A stretch of 64,000 nt of DNA, taken from Aeromicrobium chenweiae. Lineage in GTDB: Bacteria; Actinomycetota; Actinomycetes; Propionibacteriales; Nocardioidaceae. Shown in pieces: positions 51,647 through 59,436 of this stretch. Position 1 is the stretch's first letter. The number at the start of each line of letters is the position of its first letter. Position numbers and translations under genes: made by a program. The DNA is taken from the NCBI RefSeq assembly GCF_003065605.1, contig NZ_CP026952.1, forward strand, positions 2,170,001 through 2,234,000, in the 5' to 3' direction. Below the pieces are notes generated by a model. The model saw only the letters and a list, made by a program, of their open reading frames with translations, had not been told where the DNA came from and ran no database searches.

Positions 51647-53299
51647 ATGGAAGCTGATGTCATCGTCGTCGGAGCGGGACTGGCCGGGCTCGTGGCCACC
51701 GCGGAGCTCGTGGAGGCCGGCCGCAGGGTCCTCCTGGTGGACCAGGAGGGTGAGCAGGGCATGGGTGGCCAGGCGTACTGGTCGTTCGGTGGCCTGTTCC
51801 TGGTCGACTCGCCCCAGCAGCGCCGCATGGGCATCAAGGACTCGGTCGACCTGGCGCTCCAGGACTGGATGGGCAGCGCCCAGTTCGACCGGGACGAGGA
51901 CCGCTGGCCGAGGCGGTGGGCCGAGGCGTACGTCCACTTCGCCGCGGGCGAGAAGCAGGCCTGGCTCAAGGAGAAGGGGCACAGCATCTTCCCGGTCGTC
52001 GGCTGGGCCGAGCGCGGCGGCGGACTGGCCGGCGGGCACGGCAACTCGGTCCCCCGCTTCCACATCACGTGGGGCACGGGGCCGGGGATCGTCGAGCCGT
52101 TCGAGAGGATCGTCCGCGAGGGCCACGCCCGGGGCCTGGTGCAGTACGCGTTCCGGCACCGTGTCGACGAGCTCGTCGTGACGAACGGCGTCGTCACCGC
52201 CGTCACCGGGCAGGTGCTGGAGCCCACGGACGCCGAGCGCGCCGCCCCGACCTCCCGCACGTCCATCGGCGACTTCACCGCCTCCGCGCAGGCGGTGATC
52301 GTCACCTCCGGCGGCATCGGCGGCAACCACGACCTCGTGCGGGCCAACTGGCCCGAGCGCCTCGGCACCCCGCCGGAGCACATGATCTCCGGCGTCCCGC
52401 AGCACGTGGACGGCCGGATGCTGGGCATCGCGGAGAAGGCCGGCGCCAGCCACATCAACCGCGACCGCATGTGGCACTACGTCGAGGGGATCAAGAACTG
52501 GGACCCCATCTGGCCCATGCACGGCATCCGCATCCTGCCCGGCCCGTCGTCGCTGTGGCTCGACGGCAGTGGTCAGCGGCTCCCAGTCCCGGGCCTGCCG
52601 GGCTTCGACACCCTCGGCACGCTCAAGCTCCTGCGCCGAAGCGGCCACGACCACTCGTGGTTCGTGCTCACCCAGGCGATCATCGAGAAGGAGTTCGCCC
52701 TGTCCGGCCAGGAGCAGAACCCCGACCTGACCGGCAAGAGCATCCGGACGCTCGTGAAGGAGCGGCTCTCCAAGGGCGCCACGAGCCCGGTCGAGGCGTT
52801 CAAGCGCAACGGTGAGGACTTCGTGGTCGCCGACACCATCGAGGAGCTCGTCGCCGGCATGAACGCACTCACCCCCGAGGCCCCGCTCGACCTGGAGGTC
52901 GTGCGCCGCCAGGTGCTGGAGCGCGACCGCGAGCTCGACAACGACTTCACCAAGGACCTGCAGATCGCCGCCATGCGGCAGGCACGGTCGTACCGCGGCG
53001 ACCGGCTCATCCGGGTCGCGAGCCCGCACAAGATCCTGGACCCCGCGAAGGGGCCGCTCATCGCGGTCCGCCTCCACGTCCTGACCCGCAAGTCGCTCGG
53101 CGGGCTGGAGACCGACCTCGACTCACAGGTGCTGGGCCTCGACGGGGAGCCGATCGAAGGCCTCTACGCCGCAGGCGAGGTCGCCGGATTCGGCGGCGGC
53201 GGCGTCCACGGGTACAACAGCCTCGAGGGGACGTTCCTCGGCGGATGCCTGTTCAGCGGGCGGGCCGCCGGACGCGCCGCGGCTCGCCAGGTCGGCTGA
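51647..53299 (+). CDS. FAD-binding dehydrogenase (3-ketosteroid dehydrogenase-like)
   Basis: The 550-residue protein is of the fumarate-reductase/KstD-like flavoprotein class: MEADVIVVGAGLAGLVATAE, GMGGQAYWSFGGLFLVDSPQ, VIVTSGGIGGNHDLVRANWP and a C-terminal LYAAGEVAGFGGGGVHGYNS. It matches the mycobacterial Rv0785-type group annotated as FAD-binding dehydrogenase. Steroid specificity is not established, and no other steroid genes are adjacent. CACAAT lies six bases before the ATG, suggesting a leaderless or very short leader mRNA. Confidence 0.82.
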   Translation: MEADVIVVGAGLAGLVATAELVEAGRRVLLVDQEGEQGMGGQAYWSFGGLFLVDSPQQRRMGIKDSVDLALQDWMGSAQFDRDEDRWPRRWAEAYVHFAAGEKQAWLKEKGHSIFPVVGWAERGGGLAGGHGNSVPRFHITWGTGPGIVEPFERIVREGHARGLVQYAFRHRVDELVVTNGVVTAVTGQVLEPTDAERAAPTSRTSIGDFTASAQAVIVTSGGIGGNHDLVRANWPERLGTPPEHMISGVPQHVDGRMLGIAEKAGASHINRDRMWHYVEGIKNWDPIWPMHGIRILPGPSSLWLDGSGQRLPVPGLPGFDTLGTLKLLRRSGHDHSWFVLTQAIIEKEFALSGQEQNPDLTGKSIRTLVKERLSKGATSPVEAFKRNGEDFVVADTIEELVAGMNALTPEAPLDLEVVRRQVLERDRELDNDFTKDLQIAAMRQARSYRGDRLIRVASPHKILDPAKGPLIAVRLHVLTRKSLGGLETDLDSQVLGLDGEPIEGLYAAGEVAGFGGGGVHGYNSLEGTFLGGCLFSGRAAGRAAARQVG

Positions 53300-53337
53300 C
53301 GCTTGGCTTGTCGCGACGCCATCCGTACGGTTGGGGC

Positions 53338-54162
53338 ATGACCCTCGCACCTCTCGTGGAGCTCAACGACGGACGGCAAATGCCCGTCCTGGGCTTCGGC
53401 ACGTACTCGATCGACGACCCGGCCATCTTCACCGAGGCGCTGGCCGCCGGATACCGCCTGCTCGACACCGCGACCCGCTACGAGAACGAGACGGCCGTCG
53501 GGCAGGGCATCGCCGACTCCCCGGTCTCGCGTGACGAGCTGTTCGTCACCACCAAGCTGCCCGGCAGCGGCCACGGCACCGACGGACCGCGTCGCGAGCT
53601 GGAGGCCTCGCTCGAACGTCTCGGCCTCGACCACGTCGACCTCTACCTGATCCACTGGCCGAACCCCAGCGCCGACCTGTTCGTCGAGACGTGGAAGGCG
53701 TTCCTGGAGCTGCGCGAGGCGGGTCTGACCCGGTCGATCGGCGTCTCCAACTTCCTGCCCGAGCACCTCGACCGCATCGTCGCCGAGACGGGTGTCGCTC
53801 CCGCGGTCAACCAGGTCGAGCTGCATCCCTACCTCCCCCAGACCGAGCAGCGCGCGGCCGACGAACGGCTCGGCACGATCACCCAGAGCTGGACGCCACT
53901 GGGCCGCAAGAGCGATCTGCTCGAGCAGCCGGTGCTGGCCTCGATCGGTCGCAAGCACGACCTCTCCCCCGCCCAGGTCGTCCTGCGGTGGCACACGCAG
54001 ATCGGCGCGGCACCGATCCCGAAGTCCGCGACGCCCGAGCGGTTCCGGAGCAACCTGGACATCTTCGACGTCGAGCTCGACGCGGACGACATCGAGCAGA
54101 TCGCCGGCCTCGAGAACGGCCAGCGCATCGGCGGCGACCCGCGGACGCACGAGGAGTACTGA
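53338..54162 (+). CDS. Aldo/keto reductase (AKR5/2,5-diketogluconate reductase type)
   Basis: The 274-residue TIM barrel shows MPVLGFGTYSIDDPAIFTEA, YRLLDTATRYENETAVGQGI (Asp, Tyr), LFVTTKLPGSGHG (Lys), VDLYLIHWPNP (His), IGVSNFLPEHLDRI and PIPKSATPERFRSNLDIFDV for NADPH. It lies 38 bp after the KstD-like gene and is convergent with the GGDEF-EAL gene (7-bp gap). Confidence 0.9.
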   Translation: MTLAPLVELNDGRQMPVLGFGTYSIDDPAIFTEALAAGYRLLDTATRYENETAVGQGIADSPVSRDELFVTTKLPGSGHGTDGPRRELEASLERLGLDHVDLYLIHWPNPSADLFVETWKAFLELREAGLTRSIGVSNFLPEHLDRIVAETGVAPAVNQVELHPYLPQTEQRAADERLGTITQSWTPLGRKSDLLEQPVLASIGRKHDLSPAQVVLRWHTQIGAAPIPKSATPERFRSNLDIFDVELDADDIEQIAGLENGQRIGGDPRTHEEY

Positions 54163-54169
54163 GTCCGTC

Positions 54170-56239
54170 CTAGCGCATGGCCGCGGCGACGACCTCGAGC
54201 GGCGGCAGGGCATGGCTGTAGCGGAAGCCCTGTGCCTCGTCACAGCCCCGGTCCCGCAGGTACGCCTCCTGCGCGTCGGTCTCGACGCCTTCGCCGACCA
54301 CGGTCATGCCGAGCGTGTGCGCCATGACGATGATCGCGTTCACGATGGCGGCGTCGGAGGCGTCCTCGACCACGTCGGAGATGAAGGAGCGGTCGATCTT
54401 GATCTTGTCGATCGGGAACCGGGTCAGGTAGGCCAGGCTCGAGAACCCGGTGCCGAAGTCGTCGATGACGATCGCGACGCCGAGCGACCGCACCGTCCGC
54501 ATCAGCTCGATGACCTCGGCGGGGTTCTCCATGAAGATGCCCTCGGTGATCTCCAGCTCGAGCCGCTCGGGAGGCAGACCCGAGTCGCGCAGGGCCCCAC
54601 GCAGGACGTCCAGCCACGAGCTGTCGTTCAGCTGACGCGGGGAGACGTTCACGGCGAGCTTGAGCGGGATCCCGATCTGCTCGGACATCGTCAACGTGTC
54701 GACGCACGCCTGCCGCAGCACCCACTCCCCCAGCCGGATGATGAGGCCGTTGTCCTCGGCAGCGGGGATGAACCGGTCCGGCGTGATGTCCCGCCCGTCG
54801 GACGTGCGCCACCGGGCGAGCGCCTCGACCCCGACGAGCTCGCCCGACTGGAGATCGACCTGCGTCTGGTACGACACCGAGATCTCGTCGCGGTCGAGGG
54901 CGTGCCGCAGGCCCGCAGCCATCGCGAGCTTGTCGTTGGTCGCGTCCAGCATCGAGAACTCGAAGGACCGGTAGGTGTTCCGCGACGACGTCTTCGCCTG
55001 GTACATCGCGGTGTCCGCGTGCTTGAGCAGGGTCGTCGGGTCGCTGCCCGCCAACGGGAACATCGCCACCCCGACGCTCGCGGTCACGATCAGCTCGTGA
55101 CCGCTGCAGTCGATCGGCTCGGGGATGGCAGCCAGGAGCGCCGTCACCCGTTGCTGCACCTGCTCCTCGCCGTCGATCCCCGTGAGGACGAGGACGAACT
55201 CGTCGCCGCCGAGACGCGCCACGAGGTCGTCGGGTCCCGCGTGCTCACGGAGGCGCTCGGACAGCTTGACCAGCAGCTCGTCGCCGATGTGGTGACCCAG
55301 GGAGTCGTTGACCCGCTTGAAGTGGTCGACATCGATCAAGGCGACCGCCACGCCGCGACCGTGGCGCACCGCGAGCCGGAGGTCGTAGTCGAGCCGCTCG
55401 AACAGCTTGGTGCGGTTGGGCAGGTCGGTCAGGAAGTCGTAGTGCGCCATGTGCCGGATGAACTCCTCGGCGTGGCGACGCTGCGTGATGTCGTACGCCA
55501 CGGACAGGAACCCGGTCACCTCGGCGTCCTCGCTCGCGATGAGCGAGATGGCCTCGTTGACGGGGATCGTGGAGCCGTCCTTGCGGCAGTAGTCCACCTC
55601 GCGCTCGTCGACCGCGTTCGGCCGGGTCGCCAGCAGCGGCATGTCGCCGCCGACGCCCTCGCGCAGGGCACCGATGGGAGACCCGACCAGCTCGTCGCGG
55701 TCGAAGCCCAGCAGCCGTTCGGCGGCGGGATTCGCAGTGACGATCGTGCCGTCCGGGTCCGAGGCGATGATGCTGAACGGCAGGTTGTCGAGGATCGAGC
55801 GGCGCATCCGGTCGGCGTGCTTCGCCGTCTCGATGGCCTGCACCATGAGGCGCTCGGTGATGTCGATGACCGAGGCGAGGACGTGCTGCTCGTCGTGGAC
55901 CTGGATCGGGTTGAGGCCGATCTCGACCGGGACCTCGCTGCCGTCCCGGCGCCGGCCGAACAGCTCGCGTCCCGCCCCCATCTCCCGGCGGGCGGGCCGC
56001 GTGAAGAATCCCTCGCGGTACGAGCGGTGCGGCTCGCGGAACCTCTCGGGGATGAGCTCCTCGATCCCCATCGCCAGCATCTCGTCGCGGGTGTAGCCGA
56101 ACAGCGCCTCCGTCTGCGTGTTGACGAGGGTGATGCGCCCACGCGGGTCGATCATCAGCATCGCGTTCGGCGTGGCCTCGATGATCTGGCGGAGCATCGT
56201 GCTCTCGTCACCCGCGCGGTCGATGAGCTCGGAGCCCAT
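54170..56239 (-). CDS. PAS-PAS-GGDEF-EAL cyclic di-GMP protein
   Basis: The 689-residue protein has two PAS domains (LRQIIEATPNAMLMIDPRGR and RSILDNLPFSIIASDPDGTI), a GGDEF domain (HYDFLTDLPNRTKLFERL, VARLGGDEFVLVL) and an EAL domain (GVEALARWR, LEITEGIFMENP, IDDFGTGFSSLAYL, VGEGVETDAQ). Both active sites look intact, so it may make or degrade c-di-GMP. The RxxD inhibitory site five residues before GGDEF is absent. No transmembrane helix is seen, so sensing is cytosolic. GGGAGG precedes the ATG. Confidence 0.92.
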   Translation of the reverse strand: MGSELIDRAGDESTMLRQIIEATPNAMLMIDPRGRITLVNTQTEALFGYTRDEMLAMGIEELIPERFREPHRSYREGFFTRPARREMGAGRELFGRRRDGSEVPVEIGLNPIQVHDEQHVLASVIDITERLMVQAIETAKHADRMRRSILDNLPFSIIASDPDGTIVTANPAAERLLGFDRDELVGSPIGALREGVGGDMPLLATRPNAVDEREVDYCRKDGSTIPVNEAISLIASEDAEVTGFLSVAYDITQRRHAEEFIRHMAHYDFLTDLPNRTKLFERLDYDLRLAVRHGRGVAVALIDVDHFKRVNDSLGHHIGDELLVKLSERLREHAGPDDLVARLGGDEFVLVLTGIDGEEQVQQRVTALLAAIPEPIDCSGHELIVTASVGVAMFPLAGSDPTTLLKHADTAMYQAKTSSRNTYRSFEFSMLDATNDKLAMAAGLRHALDRDEISVSYQTQVDLQSGELVGVEALARWRTSDGRDITPDRFIPAAEDNGLIIRLGEWVLRQACVDTLTMSEQIGIPLKLAVNVSPRQLNDSSWLDVLRGALRDSGLPPERLELEITEGIFMENPAEVIELMRTVRSLGVAIVIDDFGTGFSSLAYLTRFPIDKIKIDRSFISDVVEDASDAAIVNAIIVMAHTLGMTVVGEGVETDAQEAYLRDRGCDEAQGFRYSHALPPLEVVAAAMR

Positions 56240-56334
56240 GCGGGAACCTCCCAGGTGACGTGTCGGCGCGGGCCGAGCTGCTCCCGGCCCGACTATTGTG
56301 CCCGCTCGGAGGCCCACAGGACTACATTTCGACC

Positions 56335-56727
56335 ATGACCGCCGTCGCACTCGTCCTCGCCGCCGTGGCCGCCCTCCTCCACGTGCTGATCTTCGCGATG
56401 GAGTCGCTGCGCTGGCGCGAGCCGGCCACGTGGCGCAGGTTCGGGATCACCTCCCAGGCGGACGCCGACACGACCGCGCCGATGGCGTACAACCAGGGGT
56501 TCTACAACCTGTTCCTGGCCGTCGGCACCGCGGTCGGCGTCGTCGTCGTGGCCGCGTCCGACAGCCACGACACGATCGGCTGGACGCTAATCGTGTTCGC
56601 GTGCGCGAGCATGCTCGCGGCGGCCCTCGTGCTCATCTCGACCGGTGCGTCGTACGCCCGTGCCGCGGCGATCCAGGGCGTGCCGGCCCTGCTGGCGGTC
56701 GTCACCGCACTCGTCGCGGCGAACTGA
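56335..56727 (+). CDS. DUF1304 family membrane protein
   Basis: The 130-residue protein has four helices and the DUF1304 pattern: VAALLHVLIFAMESLRW, MAYNQGFYNLFLAVGTAVGV, IGWTLIVFACASMLAAALVL and AAAIQGVPALLAVVTALVA. Function unknown. It runs just ahead of the exonuclease gene with a 37-bp gap. Confidence 0.85.
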   Translation: MTAVALVLAAVAALLHVLIFAMESLRWREPATWRRFGITSQADADTTAPMAYNQGFYNLFLAVGTAVGVVVVAASDSHDTIGWTLIVFACASMLAAALVLISTGASYARAAAIQGVPALLAVVTALVAAN

Positions 56728-56764
56728 CGGCCGGGGCGTCGGGCCCCCTCGTTAGGGTGAGTCC

Positions 56765-57580
56765 GTGCTTCGTATCGCGACCGTCAACGTCAACGGCATC
56801 CGTGCCGCCCACAACAAGACCCGTGGCCAGTCGGCCGGCCTGAGCGAGTGGCTCGCCGCCCGCGACGTCGACGTCGTGACGCTGCAGGAGGTTCGCGCAC
56901 CCGACGAGATCGTGCACCAGATCCTGGCCGACACCGGCTACCACGTCGTCCACAGCGAGGCGGCGGCCAAGGGCCGCGCCGGCGTGGCGGTCCTCAGCCG
57001 GACCCCGCCCACCGCACATCGCGTGGGCAACGGCGACGAGTTCTTCGACGACTCCGGTCGGTGGATCGAGGCCGACATCCCGCTGGCCGACGGCTCGATG
57101 CTGACGGTCGTCTCGGCCTACGTGCACTCCGGCGAGGCCGGAACGCCCCGCCAGGAGGAGAAGTACCGCTTCCTGGACCAGATGGTCGTCCGCCTGGCGG
57201 AGATCCGCGCCACGGGCGCCCACGCGGTCGTCACCGGCGACCTCAACGTCGCGCACACCGAGCGCGACATCAAGAACTGGAAGGCGAACCGGAAGAAGGC
57301 CGGCTTCCTGCCCGAGGAGCGCGCGTACTTCGACCGCTTCATGGGCGAGCTGGGCTGGGTGGACGTGCACCGCAGCCTGGCCGGCGACGTCGACGGGCCG
57401 TACACGTGGTGGTCCATGCGCGGGAAGGCGTTCGACACCGACGCCGGCTGGCGCATCGACTACCAGCTCGCGACGCCCGAGCTCGCGGCCACCGCACGGC
57501 TCGCCACGGTCGACCGCGCGATCAGCTGGGCCGAGCGCTGGTCCGACCACGCACCGCTCGTCATCGACTACGACCTCTGA
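56765..57580 (+). CDS. xthA: Exodeoxyribonuclease III
   Basis: The 271-residue EEP-fold enzyme cuts abasic sites and 3' ends during base-excision repair. It shows RIATVNVNGIRAAHNK, VVTLQEVRAPDE (Glu metal ligand), VVTGDLNVAHTERDIKN (Asp/Asn), WRIDYQLATPEL and RWSDHAPLVIDYDL with the catalytic His. GTG at 56765 gives a full-length start. Confidence 0.93.
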   Translation: MLRIATVNVNGIRAAHNKTRGQSAGLSEWLAARDVDVVTLQEVRAPDEIVHQILADTGYHVVHSEAAAKGRAGVAVLSRTPPTAHRVGNGDEFFDDSGRWIEADIPLADGSMLTVVSAYVHSGEAGTPRQEEKYRFLDQMVVRLAEIRATGAHAVVTGDLNVAHTERDIKNWKANRKKAGFLPEERAYFDRFMGELGWVDVHRSLAGDVDGPYTWWSMRGKAFDTDAGWRIDYQLATPELAATARLATVDRAISWAERWSDHAPLVIDYDL

Positions 57581-57643
57581 CCCCTCGAGATCCGCGCGTC
57601 GGACGCCCGGACAGATACATAATGTCGTGATACTTTTAGTTGC

Positions 57644-58066
57644 ATGACGCAACCTCATGTGGACGAGCTGGCTCACGCCCTGCGTGAGTTCGCCCTGTCC
57701 CTCGTGCGCGACGCCCCCCAGAGCTCCCTCAGCCGCACCGCCGCCGCCACGCTCTCCGTCCTGGAGCGGCTGGGTCCCCAGCGCATCACGAGCCTGGCCG
57801 AGCACGAGTCCGTCACGCAGCCGGCGATGACCGGTCTCGTCCACCGGCTCGAGGCCGGCGGGCTCGTGACCCGCCGGCCCGATCCCGTCGACGGACGCGC
57901 CTGCCTGATCGCCATCACGGAGATCGGCGCCAAGGAGCTCTGGGCGCGGCGCGACGCCCACGACGCGGCCATCGCGGCCCGTCTGCAGACCCTTCCCCCG
58001 TACGACCGCGCGCTCCTTGCGGCGGCCGCCCCTGCCATCACCCGCCTCATGGAGTCCCATGTCTGA
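57644..58066 (+). CDS. MarR family regulator
   Basis: The 140-residue winged-helix protein has SSLSRTAAATLSVLERLGPQ, RITSLAEHESVTQPAMTGLV (recognition helix) and LEAGGLVTRRPDPVDGRACL (wing), the normal MarR layout. Its promoter region (57605-57643) is AT-rich with GTCGTG and CATGAC half-sites facing each other. It overlaps the MFS gene by eight bases and probably represses both. Confidence 0.9.
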   Translation: MTQPHVDELAHALREFALSLVRDAPQSSLSRTAAATLSVLERLGPQRITSLAEHESVTQPAMTGLVHRLEAGGLVTRRPDPVDGRACLIAITEIGAKELWARRDAHDAAIAARLQTLPPYDRALLAAAAPAITRLMESHV

Positions 58067-59336
58067 CCACAGCTCCCTGTTCAAGCAACCGAAGGCCGTC
58101 TACGCCGTCGCCTTCGCCTGCGTCATCTCGTTCATGGGGATCGGGCTCGTCGACCCCATCCTCCCGGCCCTGAAGAGCCAGCTCGACGCGACCGAGAGCC
58201 AGGTGACGCTGCTGTTCACCAGCTACCTGGTGGTCACGGCCGTGGCCATGCTCGCGACCAACTGGGTCTCCAGCCGGCTCGGCGCCAAGCGCACGCTCCT
58301 GACCGGTCTGGTCATCATCGTCATCTTCGCGGCGCTGGCCGGGTCGACCGACACGATCTCGGGGATCGTGGCGTTCCGCGCCGGGTGGGGCCTGGGCAAT
58401 GCGCTGTTCATCGCGACATCGCTGGCCGCGATCGTGGCGAGCGCCCGCGGCGGCTTCGCCGGGGCGATCATCCTCTACGAGGCGGCACTCGGTCTCGGCA
58501 TCGCGGCCGGCCCGCTCGTCGGCAGCGCCCTGGGCAACATCAGCTGGCGCGGACCGTTCTACGGCGTCGCGGCCCTGATGTCCATCGCGCTGGTGGCGAC
58601 GTTCTTCCTGCTGCCCGCGACGCCCAAGCCCGACCACCGCACCGCGTTGAGCGCTCCGCTGAAGGCGTTGACCCACCGCGGGCTGGCCACGATGAGCATC
58701 ACCGCGCTGCTGTACAACTGGGGCTTCTTCACGATGCTGGGCTACGCCCCGTTCCCGATGGCCCTGTCGATCACGGCCCTGGGCTGGGTGTTCTTCGGCT
58801 GGGGCGTCCTCGTCGCGTTCTTCTCGGTCATCGGCGCCCCCTGGCTGCAGCGCAGGTTCGGCACCGCCGTGTCGCTCTACGGCTCGCTCACCCTCTTCGC
58901 CGTCGACCTCGGGGTCATGGCGATCAGCCCGACGAACCAGACGCTGATGGTCGGCGCGGTCGTCGCCGCCGGCATCTTCATCGGCATCAACAACACCCTG
59001 ATGACCCAGGCCGTCATGCTCGTGTCACCGGTCGAGCGTCCGGTCGCGTCCGCCGCGTACGGCTTCGTGCGCTTCATCGGCGGCGGACTCGCCCCGTTCG
59101 CAGCCGGCAAGCTGGTCGAGCACCTCAACGTCCACGTGCCGTTCGCCCTCGCGGCGGTGGTCGTGCTGGTCAGCGTCGGCGTGCTCTCGACAGGTCACCG
59201 GCTGCTGGCCGACGCCGATGCCGGCGTCGACGAGGACGGTCACCCCGTCGACGACGTCGAGGACGTCGAGGGTGAGGTCGCCGACGAGTTCGGCGGCGCC
59301 CCCGGTGCCATCGACGAGGTCGTCAACGGCCGCTGA
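58059..59336 (+). CDS. MFS drug-efflux-type transporter
   Basis: The 425-residue protein has about 12 helices with MFS marks: SFMGIGLVDPILPALKSQLD, the motif-A-like loop NWVSSRLGAKRTLL and motif-C-like ALGLGIAAGPLVGSALGNIS. The C-terminal about 45 residues are strongly acidic (DGHPVDDVEDVEGEVADEFG). Coupling to a MarR regulator suggests export of a toxic compound that is also the inducer. Confidence 0.88.
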   Translation: MSDHSSLFKQPKAVYAVAFACVISFMGIGLVDPILPALKSQLDATESQVTLLFTSYLVVTAVAMLATNWVSSRLGAKRTLLTGLVIIVIFAALAGSTDTISGIVAFRAGWGLGNALFIATSLAAIVASARGGFAGAIILYEAALGLGIAAGPLVGSALGNISWRGPFYGVAALMSIALVATFFLLPATPKPDHRTALSAPLKALTHRGLATMSITALLYNWGFFTMLGYAPFPMALSITALGWVFFGWGVLVAFFSVIGAPWLQRRFGTAVSLYGSLTLFAVDLGVMAISPTNQTLMVGAVVAAGIFIGINNTLMTQAVMLVSPVERPVASAAYGFVRFIGGGLAPFAAGKLVEHLNVHVPFALAAVVVLVSVGVLSTGHRLLADADAGVDEDGHPVDDVEDVEGEVADEFGGAPGAIDEVVNGR

Positions 59337-59352
59337 GCCCGGGCACGGCGAA

Positions 59353-59380
59353 GGGGACACGCACCGTGGTGCGTGTCCCC
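59353..59380. terminator. Hairpin terminator after MFS gene
   Basis: GGGGACACGCACC pairs exactly with GGTGCGTGTCCCC (13 bp, two-base loop) between the convergent MFS and protease genes; there is no strong T-run. Confidence 0.65.
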
Positions 59381-59436
59381 CGGGTCGAGGAAGGACGCCC
59401 ACCCCCCGATGAGCGTCCCCCCGTTCGTGGGAAGGC